48,572 nucleotides of DNA from Alistipes sp. (GTDB lineage: Bacteria; Bacteroidota; Bacteroidia; Bacteroidales; Rikenellaceae). The stretch is from positions 1-48,572 of the forward strand of contig JAGBUB010000015.1 in NCBI GenBank assembly GCA_017631035.1, read 5' to 3'. The notes under the pieces were generated by a model. The model had not been told where the DNA came from. It did no database searches and saw only the letters and a list, made by a program, of their open reading frames with translations. Both the position numbers and the translations under genes were made by a program. Every line of letters starts with the position of its first letter. The stretch's first letter is position 1. Below are positions 1 through 7,047 of the stretch, piece after piece.

Positions 1-1
1 C

Positions 2-148
2 CTGATGGCAAAGCGCGCAGGGCTGAAATTCACCTTCGGCTCAGATACACGTGACGAGAAGACCGGTCGACTGGTATATTGCAAGCAGGTTGCCCGCCGA
101 TGTGGTCTGACCGAAAAGGATTTCTTCGTACCAAAACGCAAATTGTAA
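2..148 (+). CDS. C-terminal fragment of a probable PHP-domain-like protein
   Basis: Only the last 48 codons lie in the window, ending in TAA at 146-148. The readable tail contains KFTFGSD, followed by a helix-rich end (VARRCGLTEKDFF). This resembles the C-terminal part of PHP/TIM-barrel phosphoesterases, where a GSD motif near the end carries a metal-binding Asp. That resemblance is the only basis for the call, and the catalytic N-terminal motifs are off the window. A strong terminator follows directly, so the gene is last in its transcription unit. It converges with uxaC. Confidence 0.45.
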   Translation: MMAKRAGLKFTFGSDTRDEKTGRLVYCKQVARRCGLTEKDFFVPKRKL

Positions 149-152
149 AAAA

Positions 153-190
153 TTACCCGACTAACCTTTCGGTTAGACGGGTAAATCTTT
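153..190 (+). terminator. Rho-independent terminator after the first gene
   Basis: Hairpin TTACCCG-A-CTAACC / GGTTAG-A-CGGGTAA (153-184) with a TTTC loop and a single A-A mismatch, followed by ATCTTTT. It begins 4 nt after the upstream stop codon. Confidence 0.85.
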
Positions 191-220
191 TCGATGAATT
201 ACTATACCCGACAAAAAACT

Positions 221-330
221 TATAGAGTGTGGCTATTTTGAGGCTGGTCGCAGAAGGAGGGAGCGGAGCATACTATGTCGTATGTGAGCATACCGACTTC
301 AAGCCAGACGCCAAAAGAGCCATACTATAT
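221..330. repeat. Imperfect inverted-repeat element (MITE-like or structured RNA)
   Basis: The left arm (about 221-254: TATAG, TGGCT, TTTTG, CTGG, GAAG blocks) pairs in register with the right arm (about 297-330: CTTC, CCAG, CAAAA, AGCCA, CTATA). A smaller hairpin sits inside: CATAC (269-273) with GTATG (280-284) around a 6-nt loop. No convincing gene lies here; an open frame from 275 runs into the 3' end of uxaC on the opposite strand. The element fills the gap between two convergent genes, a usual site for miniature transposable elements or REP-like repeats. It could also end uxaC transcripts. Confidence 0.6.
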
Positions 331-337
331 AACGTTT

Positions 338-1741
338 TTAGAAGTTAAAGAAGTTCTTCGCATTATTATAACTAATATCCTCAACCATCTTACCAAGAAA
401 CTCTATCTCGCTGGCGGGCAACAGGCCTGCCTCCACGTCGGCGCCAATAAGGTTACAAAGGGTACGACGGAAATACTCGTGGCGAGGATAGCTCAGGAAT
501 GAGCGCGAATCGGTGAGCATACCAACAAAACGGCTCAACAGTCCGAGCAACGAGAGCGAGTTCATCTGACGCTCCATACCGTCCTTCTGGTCGAGGAACC
601 ACCAACCCGAGCCAAACTGAATCTTGCCAGCCGTTTCGCCATCCTGAAAGTTTCCAATCATCGTAGCCACCATCTCATTATCGCGCGGATTGAGGTTGTA
701 GAGAATGGTCTTGGTCAGCTTGCCCTGCACATCGAGGCGGTCGAGATACTTGGCCATATTCTTCGCCAAGGTGAAGTCGCCTATAGAGTCAAAGCCTGTA
801 TCCACACCAATGGTCGCCATCTTGCGCGAGTTGTTGTTGCGGATTACACCGAAGTGGAACTGCTGTGTCCAGCCGGTCTCCCAATCCATTACGGCAAACT
901 CGACAAGCATAGCGCTCTTGTACTTGCGAAGTTCCATATCCGAGAGCTGCTCACCACCATACACCTTTGCAAAGATAGCCTCAATCTCGGCCGAAGTGTA
1001 ATCCTCGGCATAGAACTCCTCGATGCCGTGGTCACTCAGACGGCAACCTACGCTCTCGAAGAAGCGGTGGCGCACACGCAGAGCATCCAAGAGCGTTGCG
1101 AACGAGCAAATCTCCACGCCCGACACCTCCGAAAGGCGATCAATATATGCCTTGAAGGCCGCAGGGTTTTCCACTGCCATAGCCTTATCGGGGCGCCACG
1201 TAGGCAACACCTTACACTCGAAACCATCCTCGCGGCACTTGATGTGGTGCTCCAACGAGTCGACGGGATCATCCGTGGTGCAGACCACCTCAACATTGTA
1301 ACGACGCATCAATCCACGTGCCGAGTACTCGGGCTGCTGCAACAGCGCCGAACAGCGGTCGTATATGTCGCGTGCCGTAGAGGGCGAGAGCAGACGTTCC
1401 TCGCCAAAGGCGGTCTTGAGTTCAAGGTGGGTCCAATGGTAGAGCGGATTACGCATTGTGTAGGGCACGGTCTCGGCCCACTTCTCGAACTTCTCCCAAT
1501 CCGACGCATCGCCCGTGCAATAGCGCTCGGCCACACCATTGGTTCGCATAGCACGCCACTTGTAGTGGTCACCCGCAAGCCATATCTCCGCGAGGTTGCG
1601 GAACTGATGGTCGCGTGCCACATACTCGGGGTCGAGGTGGCAATGGTAGTCGATAATAGGCATTTTCGATGCGTGGTCGTGGTACAGACGCTCGGCAGTG
1701 GAGCTCTGCAACAGGAAATTGGAGTCGTTAAACTTTTTCAC
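338..1741 (-). CDS. uxaC: Glucuronate isomerase (uronate isomerase)
   Basis: 467 aa, the usual length for UxaC. The family converts D-glucuronate to D-fructuronate and D-galacturonate to D-tagaturonate in the cytoplasm, the entry step for uronic acids from pectin, glucuronoxylan or host glycans. The N-terminal IIDYHCHLDP places the metal-binding His pair at H33 and H35. Further family features include DYHCHL, MRNPLYHWTHLEL and the C-terminal SLLSRFVGMLTDSRSFLSYPRHEYFRR block. There is no signal peptide. It stands alone here, without uxaA, uxaB or kdg genes beside it, so the rest of the pathway must be elsewhere. The nearby beta-helix protein on the other strand could be a thematic partner for uronate glycans, but that is inference. 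Confidence 0.96.
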   Translation of the reverse strand: MKKFNDSNFLLQSSTAERLYHDHASKMPIIDYHCHLDPEYVARDHQFRNLAEIWLAGDHYKWRAMRTNGVAERYCTGDASDWEKFEKWAETVPYTMRNPLYHWTHLELKTAFGEERLLSPSTARDIYDRCSALLQQPEYSARGLMRRYNVEVVCTTDDPVDSLEHHIKCREDGFECKVLPTWRPDKAMAVENPAAFKAYIDRLSEVSGVEICSFATLLDALRVRHRFFESVGCRLSDHGIEEFYAEDYTSAEIEAIFAKVYGGEQLSDMELRKYKSAMLVEFAVMDWETGWTQQFHFGVIRNNNSRKMATIGVDTGFDSIGDFTLAKNMAKYLDRLDVQGKLTKTILYNLNPRDNEMVATMIGNFQDGETAGKIQFGSGWWFLDQKDGMERQMNSLSLLGLLSRFVGMLTDSRSFLSYPRHEYFRRTLCNLIGADVEAGLLPASEIEFLGKMVEDISYNNAKNFFNF

Positions 1742-1841
1742 AGCAGTAGATTTAATGCGTTAATGTTAAGCAAATATACGGATTTGCCCGATAAAAATCA
1801 ACTCCCAGGTGGCACGGCATAGATTAAAAGTTGAAATTTAA

Positions 1842-1872
1842 TCTGTTTTTCTCATTATGTTTTGTATATTTG
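1842..1872 (+). promoter_or_regulatory. Bacteroidetes-type promoter for the beta-helix lipoprotein
   Basis: -33-like TCTG (1842-1845), 19-nt spacer, and a perfect -7 TATATTTG (1865-1872). The ATG at 1897 lies 24 nt past the -7 element. Confidence 0.65.
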
Positions 1873-1896
1873 TACATAACCTAAAACACCGACACT

Positions 1897-3393
1897 ATGA
1901 AATCAAACTTCATCAATGGTATCATATCTGCCATCACGCTCATCGCAGTGGTGGCTACAAGCTCTTCTTGTGGTTCACAGGAGACCAACTCTGCCCAAAA
2001 ATTCCTGCTCAAGCTCGACAAGAAAACCGAACAGATGAAGGGCGATATTCTCGCATCAAAGTCCACTATCGACATCAATGCATTCGCAAACGTCTACTAC
2101 ATATCGGCCGATGGCGACGACCTTAACGACGGCCTTGCTCCCGAGCGTGCAATCAAGAGCCTGCAACATCTCAACGAGTTGGAGTTGCAGCAGGGCGACT
2201 GTGTGCTCTTCCGCCGTGGCGACCTGTGGCGCGGACAGCTCAAAACCCGTCAGGGCGTGACCTACTCGGCCTATGGCGAGGGCGAGAAGCCACGACTCTA
2301 CGGCTCACCCAACGACGCGGCCAAGAGTGGCAAGTGGATTGAGACCGAGACCGAGAATGTATATATGTATGACGGCGAGCTGCCCAACGACATAGGCACG
2401 CTGGTATTCAACCACGGCCAGGCGCACGCCTTCAAGGTGATGATGATACGCGAGGAGGATGGCTCAACGCTCCACATCGAAACCCGAGAGCCCTTCTCAT
2501 CGTATCGTGACCTTAAGCGCGACTTGGAGTTCTACCACGACTACAAGCAGGCAAAGCGAGTATATCTATACTCTACCGAGGGCAACCCCGCCGAGCGATT
2601 CTCATCAATCGAGCTCTTGACCAAGGGGCATATTGTAATTGCAACCAACGATGTTACTATCGATAACCTCTGCCTTAAGTATTGCGGCTCACACGGCATT
2701 GGTGCAGGTACGACCAGGAACCTCACCGTCACCAACTGCGAGTTGGGTTGGATTGGTGGCTCTATCCAGAGCGAAAACAGCTTTGGCCGCAACCACCCCA
2801 CCCGCTACGGCAATGCAGTGGAGATATATGGTGGTTGCGAGAACTTCACCGTTACAGGTTGCTACATCTACCAAATTTACGATGCCGCCATCACACACCA
2901 GCATCAGGGCGATGTGAACACTCCGCTCACTATGCGTAACGTACTCTATGCCGACAACCTTATCGAGGATTGTGTCTATTCGATTGAGTACTTCCTGGGC
3001 CGCGAGGATACCATACAGTCGCACCATATGGAGGGCATTCTCATTGCCAACAACATTATGCGTCGTGCAGGCTACGGCTGGGGTAACCAGCGTCCCGACA
3101 AGGAGACTCCGGCTCACATTAAGTCGTGGAGCCACCACACCAACCACGCCACCAACTTCCGCGTGGAGAACAACGTCTTCGACCGCAGTACACGCGATTT
3201 GTTGAACATTGCCGCTGCCGAGCGCACGTCGATGCCTACGCTGCTTAACAACACCTACATTCAGCCAATGGGCGCACAGGCCGGCTCGTGGGGCAGCGAA
3301 GGCAAGATCTACGTCTTCGACCAGAGCGTCGAGCAGAGCCTTGGCGAACTATTTGGCGAAGAGCAGGCCACTATCATCTACGCCGAAGAGTAG
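1897..3393 (+). CDS. Right-handed parallel beta-helix lipoprotein (pectate-lyase-like fold)
   Basis: 498 aa. A lipoprotein signal peptide ends in a TSSSC lipobox, followed by GSQETN. The mature protein opens with VYYISADGDDLNDGLAP and RAIKSLQHL, the typical start of secreted right-handed beta-helix proteins. The middle (about residues 240-450) has repeated short strands with stacked Asn and hydrophobic positions (IVIATNDVTIDNLCL, LTVTNCELGWIGG, FTVTGCYIYQIYDAAI, GILIANNIMRRAG), matching beta-helix coils. Known relatives are polysaccharide lyases, hydrolases and epimerases, but I cannot assign a substrate or catalytic residues. It has its own promoter upstream and is monocistronic. Confidence 0.8.
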   Translation: MKSNFINGIISAITLIAVVATSSSCGSQETNSAQKFLLKLDKKTEQMKGDILASKSTIDINAFANVYYISADGDDLNDGLAPERAIKSLQHLNELELQQGDCVLFRRGDLWRGQLKTRQGVTYSAYGEGEKPRLYGSPNDAAKSGKWIETETENVYMYDGELPNDIGTLVFNHGQAHAFKVMMIREEDGSTLHIETREPFSSYRDLKRDLEFYHDYKQAKRVYLYSTEGNPAERFSSIELLTKGHIVIATNDVTIDNLCLKYCGSHGIGAGTTRNLTVTNCELGWIGGSIQSENSFGRNHPTRYGNAVEIYGGCENFTVTGCYIYQIYDAAITHQHQGDVNTPLTMRNVLYADNLIEDCVYSIEYFLGREDTIQSHHMEGILIANNIMRRAGYGWGNQRPDKETPAHIKSWSHHTNHATNFRVENNVFDRSTRDLLNIAAAERTSMPTLLNNTYIQPMGAQAGSWGSEGKIYVFDQSVEQSLGELFGEEQATIIYAEE

Positions 3394-3468
3394 ATTTTTG
3401 TGGGCGTGATGCATTATTTGATTTTATTTCGTATCTTTACAACACGAAAATTATAAAAGCTAATTGTT

Positions 3469-3846
3469 ATGGAATTTGAAGGCGTAGTTTATAAGATAAT
3501 GCCTGCCACAAAGGGCACATCGGCTCGTGGCGATTGGCAACGTCAGGAGGTAATCTTTGAGTTGCCTCAGGAGTTTTCGCGCAAGGTGTGCGTAATCTTC
3601 TTCAACAAGGAGTCAGACGTGGCTCGCCTAAAGGAGGGTATGACTTGCACCGTATCGGTTAATATCGAGTCGCGCGAGTTTAATGGCAAGTGGTACACCG
3701 ACGTACGCGCGTGGCGTGTGCAGCCCAAGCAGGAGGAGCAGGCTTCAGCAGCCCCCTCGATGCCCGATATGCCTCCCTTTGGTGAGGAGCCCTCATATGC
3801 AGCACCCACCGCCCCTATGGCCGAGGTGGATGATTTGCCATTCTAA
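3469..3846 (+). CDS. DUF3127 domain protein (OB-fold-like)
   Basis: 125 aa cytoplasmic protein. The first ~90 residues match the DUF3127 pattern of Bacteroidetes: GDWQRQEVIFELP, VCVIFFN, GMTCTVSVNIESREFNGKWYTDVRAWRV. This looks like a small five-strand OB-type fold. The tail is low-complexity Pro/Ala/Met-rich and ends in acidic DDLPF. That is the kind of acidic-aromatic tip seen on single-stranded DNA-binding proteins, so an SSB-like role is possible, but that is inference only. A -7-like TATCTTTA lies at 3432-3439, and a strong terminator follows the stop. Confidence 0.8.
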   Translation: MEFEGVVYKIMPATKGTSARGDWQRQEVIFELPQEFSRKVCVIFFNKESDVARLKEGMTCTVSVNIESREFNGKWYTDVRAWRVQPKQEEQASAAPSMPDMPPFGEEPSYAAPTAPMAEVDDLPF

Positions 3847-3866
3847 CAAAGGCTCAAACGAAAAAG

Positions 3867-3897
3867 AAGCTACCCGCTATAGGGTAGCTTTTTTTGT
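3867..3897 (+). terminator. Rho-independent terminator after the DUF3127 gene
   Basis: Perfect 9-bp stem AAGCTACCC / GGGTAGCTT (3867-3875 with 3882-3890) and a 6-nt loop, followed by a T run. Confidence 0.92.
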
Positions 3898-3907
3898 ACG
3901 TATCAAA

Positions 3908-3940
3908 CAAAAAAAGCTGCCCTTACGAGGACAGCTTTTA
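3908..3940 (-). terminator. Rho-independent terminator of the FKBP gene pair
   Basis: Read on the minus strand: AAAAGCTGTCCT-CGTA-AGGGCAGCTTTT, with its T run at 3908-3915. It lies 23 nt after the stop of the downstream FKBP gene, back to back with the DUF3127 terminator. Confidence 0.85.
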
Positions 3941-3962
3941 TCTTATCTGCGAGCTACAACGC

Positions 3963-4964
3963 TTACTCGGCGCTCTGCTCTGAAGCACGCTTTACATCGT
4001 GCAACTCAACTGTGAACAGAAGTGCCATATTGGGGCCGATAGAACCGCTACCATAAGCGCCGTAACCCAACTCTGAGGGAATCCACAAAGTGATCTTACC
4101 ACCCTTACCGATAAGCTGCAAACCCTCGGTCCAACCCTTGATAACGCCATTCAAGGGGAACTCGATAGACTCGCCACGATCGTAAGAAGAGTCGAATACG
4201 TAGCCATCCTTCAACTCACCCTTGTAGTCAACAACTACTGTATCCTCAGCTGTAGGCATTACCGATGCATCGCCAGCACGGTCGATGCGATAGAGCAAGC
4301 CGCTCTCGGTCTTCTGCACACCCTTCTGCTTCTCAACCTCAGCCAACCAAGCCTTCGACTCGGCAGCATTCTGCAAAGGCATCTCGGTTACGTAGTAGTT
4401 CTGGATGAACTGCTGTGCAAAGCTCTCGGTGATGACAGCCTCACCTGCAGCATAGTCAGCCATACCCTTCTGCAACCAATAAGTCTTCAAAGGCATACGC
4501 GATGCACGCAAGTTGCTACCTGTGTAAACACCATAAGCCTCAGAGATAGCCTTACGCTGTGCCTCGTCGCCCGCGAATACATCGAAGTCAACAAAATCCT
4601 CACGCACCAACTGGTGTGTAGAGTCGCTGGCCATAATGGCCTCAGCCTTTGCATTCATACGCTCCATACGGGGACCACGGAAGAACTCATCAAGCAGAGC
4701 CTGAGCCTCAGCCTTCTCCTCATCCTCGCCTGTGGGCATAGGTGCGAGCAAGGTCTTCTCCATAGCTTTACCCATTACATCCCAATCCAACTTAAGGTCG
4801 GGCATATCGTAAGAGATACCACCACATACGTTGATACCGAAAGCATAAGAGAGTGTATCCATCTCCGACTTGTTACCCTTCTCATTAAGGCTTGAATTAT
4901 GGCCTCCGCAAGAGACCAACGCAACCATAAGCATAACGGTTGCCAAGTAAATCATCTTTTTCAT
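3963..4964 (-). CDS. FKBP-type peptidyl-prolyl cis-trans isomerase lipoprotein
   Basis: 333 aa. The signal peptide ends at LVSCGG, giving a predicted lipoprotein. The N-terminal ~200 residues form a helical FkpA/Mip-like dimerisation region (SEMDTLSYAFGINVCGG is the usual opening). The FKBP catalytic domain follows at about 220-325: VVVDYKGELKDGYVFDSS, GVIKGWTEGLQLIGKGGK, LWIPSELGYGAYGSGSIGPN and LLFTVELHDV. It probably folds or chaperones envelope proteins in the periplasm. It is second in an operon with a related FKBP gene 38 nt upstream, a common Bacteroidales arrangement, and ends in a clear terminator. Confidence 0.93.
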   Translation of the reverse strand: MKKMIYLATVMLMVALVSCGGHNSSLNEKGNKSEMDTLSYAFGINVCGGISYDMPDLKLDWDVMGKAMEKTLLAPMPTGEDEEKAEAQALLDEFFRGPRMERMNAKAEAIMASDSTHQLVREDFVDFDVFAGDEAQRKAISEAYGVYTGSNLRASRMPLKTYWLQKGMADYAAGEAVITESFAQQFIQNYYVTEMPLQNAAESKAWLAEVEKQKGVQKTESGLLYRIDRAGDASVMPTAEDTVVVDYKGELKDGYVFDSSYDRGESIEFPLNGVIKGWTEGLQLIGKGGKITLWIPSELGYGAYGSGSIGPNMALLFTVELHDVKRASEQSAE

Positions 4965-5002
4965 CTTTACTGTGTAACTATTATTTTGTTTTTACTTTTA
5001 TT

Positions 5003-5704
5003 CTATCTGCGGCGCTTAACCTCTACGATTTGCACCTCGTAGCGCAACATCTCGTTGGCTTTGATACCCTTCTCGCTATTACCTGCTGCGCCATAGGCCT
5101 TCGCCGAGGGCAACCACAGCGTGAGGCTACCACCCTGACCTACGATTCTCACACCCTCCTGCAAGCCTTCGAGCAGCTGGTCTACACGTGTACGCAACGT
5201 ATCGCTTCGCTCGCCCACGAGATCCACCTCCTCGCCTGCCAGATTGGTCACTCGGTAGGTAAAGGCTACCGTATCTCGCTCCGAGGTGATGGTGCGGTTC
5301 ATATCACCCAAGTCGCCCACCTTGTATGTAAGGCCCTCGGCAGTGCGTACCACATCGGCATCCGACGCTGCCAAGTCCGACAAATACTGCTCCTCGTAAC
5401 GACGCACACGCTCGTAAACGTCGAAATTTACATAACTCAACAGATAGTTCTTTGCCTCTTCGAGGTTCATACGCTGGCGGTTGTGCAGGGTCTCATCCAA
5501 ACCCACCACCACGGCATCGGGGTTGATTGTCGAGTCCATCTGCATAATGTTGTAGGCAATATTCATACCTATAACGTATGACATTGAGTCGCGACCATCG
5601 ATCAACTTACTACCGCTGCCACGACCTCCGCAACCGAGCAGAAACAATGCTGCCACGGCAAACAGGCCCACTATCGAAGTTATTCTTGTCATATTCAAAG
5701 CCAT
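5003..5704 (-). CDS. FKBP-type peptidyl-prolyl isomerase lipoprotein
   Basis: About 233 aa from the ATG at 5704; an ATG at 5692 also fits a lipoprotein signal ending LFLLGC. The reading frame stays open to an ATG at 5755, but the -7 box at 5736-5743 lies inside that stretch, so the longer start is rejected. The protein has an N-terminal MSYVIGMNIAYNIMQ dimerisation segment and a short FKBP domain near the C-terminus (VAFTYRVTNLAGEEVD, LLEGLQEGVRIVGQGG, LWLPSAKAYGAAG, LRYEVQIVEVKR). The catalytic domain is more degenerate than in the downstream paralogue: the usual FDSS becomes VDLVGERSD. It may therefore act mainly as a chaperone. First gene of the pair. Confidence 0.88.
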   Translation of the reverse strand: MALNMTRITSIVGLFAVAALFLLGCGGRGSGSKLIDGRDSMSYVIGMNIAYNIMQMDSTINPDAVVVGLDETLHNRQRMNLEEAKNYLLSYVNFDVYERVRRYEEQYLSDLAASDADVVRTAEGLTYKVGDLGDMNRTITSERDTVAFTYRVTNLAGEEVDLVGERSDTLRTRVDQLLEGLQEGVRIVGQGGSLTLWLPSAKAYGAAGNSEKGIKANEMLRYEVQIVEVKRRR

Positions 5705-5735
5705 TAAGTTCGGTTTATTCACCGATTTAACCTCG

Positions 5736-5743
5736 CAAAGATA
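5736..5743 (-). promoter_or_regulatory. -7 promoter element for the FKBP operon
   Basis: CAAAGATA, i.e. TATCTTTG on the minus strand, a perfect TAnnTTTG. It places transcription start near 5732 and excludes an ATG at 5755. Confidence 0.7.
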
Positions 5744-5763
5744 CGAAAATTTCATTTTTTACA

Positions 5764-5771
5764 TATATTTG
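5764..5771 (+). promoter_or_regulatory. -7 promoter element for pdxB
   Basis: TATATTTG, a perfect match. It lies 20 bp from the divergent FKBP -7 element and fixes the pdxB start at the downstream ATG 5798 rather than the in-frame GTG at 5774. Confidence 0.7.
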
Positions 5772-5797
5772 TCGTGGAAAATAACCACATAAACCAT

Positions 5798-6793
5798 ATG
5801 AAGGCTATAATTGACCGTGCAATTCCCTATATTAAAGGGGTTTTGGAGCCCTTCGCCGAGGTGCTCTACATCGACGGATGCGACTTTACGCCCCGCGAGG
5901 TAGCCCACGCCGACCTGCTCATCATACGCACTCGCACACGTTGCGACAAGTCGCTGCTCGAGGGTAGTCGTGTGAGGATGATTGCTACGGCGACCATCGG
6001 ATTCGACCACATCGACCTTGAGTATTGTGCTGCCCACAACATACGCGTAGTCACCGCCGCAGGATGCAACGCCGCAGGCGTGCTGCAGTGGGTTTCGGCT
6101 ACCCTCGCCCTGCTCTCGGCCCACGAGGGCTGGAGCCCCAATGAGCGCACGCTGGGCATCGTGGGAGTGGGCAATGTCGGCTCGCTCGTTGAGCGCTACG
6201 CCCGCGAGTGGGGATTCAAAGTTTTGCTCTGCGACCCTCCGCGCAAGCAGCGCGAGGGAGGCGATTTCCTTTCGTTGGAGGAGGTGGCGGCAAAGGCCGA
6301 CATCATTACGTTCCACACTCCGCTCGACGGCTCTACACACCACCTTATCGACGACTCACTAATCGATACTATCCCTGCCCGTAGCGTGATCATCAACGCC
6401 TCACGTGGCGAGGTGGCCTCTACCGAGGCTCTGCTCAAGGCTCCGCAACGCCTCTGCATCGATGTATGGGAGAATGAGCCCGCAATCAGCCCCGCGCTAC
6501 TCGACAAAGCCTTCGTCTCAACGCCCCACATCGCCGGCTACTCGGCACAGGGCAAGGCCAACGCCTCGTCGATGGTTATCGCCGCTGTGGCCGAGGAGTT
6601 TTCGTTGCCGCTCAGGGGTTGGTATCCCACGCAGGTTACCCCCTGCCCAAGAAAGCCCATCACGTGGGAGGATATGTGCCGCACCATCGGCCAGCATTGC
6701 GATTTGAGGGGCGAGAGCGACCATCTCAAGGGTCACAGTGAGGATTTCGAACTCATTCGCAACACTTATAACTACCGCGAAGAGTATTTCTAA
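5798..6793 (+). CDS. pdxB: Erythronate-4-phosphate dehydrogenase
   Basis: 331 aa from ATG 5798 (MKAIIDRAIPYIKG, as in other PdxB proteins). An upstream in-frame GTG at 5774 abuts the -7 box and is unlikely to be used. PdxB oxidises 4-phosphoerythronate in the DXP-dependent pyridoxal-5'-phosphate pathway. Features are the D-2-hydroxyacid dehydrogenase lid (LLIIRTRTRCDKSLL), the Rossmann motif TLGIVGVGNVGSLV, the catalytic Arg in INASRGEV, Glu in VWENEP and His in STPHIAGYSAQGK. It is shorter than the E. coli enzyme, with a reduced C-terminal dimerisation domain. It has its own promoter and stands alone. dxs, which makes the other PLP precursor branch, lies 28 kb away in this window. Confidence 0.94.
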   Translation: MKAIIDRAIPYIKGVLEPFAEVLYIDGCDFTPREVAHADLLIIRTRTRCDKSLLEGSRVRMIATATIGFDHIDLEYCAAHNIRVVTAAGCNAAGVLQWVSATLALLSAHEGWSPNERTLGIVGVGNVGSLVERYAREWGFKVLLCDPPRKQREGGDFLSLEEVAAKADIITFHTPLDGSTHHLIDDSLIDTIPARSVIINASRGEVASTEALLKAPQRLCIDVWENEPAISPALLDKAFVSTPHIAGYSAQGKANASSMVIAAVAEEFSLPLRGWYPTQVTPCPRKPITWEDMCRTIGQHCDLRGESDHLKGHSEDFELIRNTYNYREEYF

Positions 6794-6825
6794 CCAAATA
6801 ATGCCGAAGTTTGTTTTTTTATTCC

Positions 6826-6833
6826 TATATTTG
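6826..6833 (+). promoter_or_regulatory. Candidate -7 promoter element for the BIG2 lipoprotein
   Basis: TATATTTG. It implies a ~210-nt leader before ATG 7048, long for this organism, holding a CCCCTT/AAGGGG inverted repeat, a G9 run (6901-6909) and a 9-bp hairpin (6979-7001). Confidence 0.5.
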
Positions 6834-6978
6834 TAGTAAAGCTATAGACTCCGAATGTTATCTTTCTGCAGATATAACAGTCCCCTTCAAATGTATATAA
6901 GGGGGGGGGCATCCTTTTGATTTACAAAGGGATAGCAAAACTATTATCTAAGCCCAATCACATTCTATCAAATTTGAA

Positions 6979-7001
6979 GCCTGCATCCTTAAGATGCGGG
7001 C
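6979..7001 (+). other. Leader hairpin upstream of the BIG2 lipoprotein
   Basis: GCCTGCATC (6979-6987) pairs with GATGCGGGC (6993-7001), including one G-T pair, around a CTTAA loop. No strong T run follows (TTGGTCGTTTT), so it could be a weak terminator for pdxB or a leader regulatory hairpin. Confidence 0.5.
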
Positions 7002-7047
7002 ATTGGTCGTTTTGCGTGTATTGATTAACCCCAAAATAATTACAACT

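Noticed and set aside
275-502. Small plus-strand open frame (75 codons)
   Set aside because: Starts inside the inverted-repeat element and runs antisense through the 3' end of uxaC; no promoter or motif.
854-1822. Long open frame (322 codons) antisense to uxaC
   Set aside because: It lies fully opposite a well-conserved gene and extends into its promoter side. The translation has no recognisable motif and is rich in His/Thr/Leu, as expected from reading the complementary strand.
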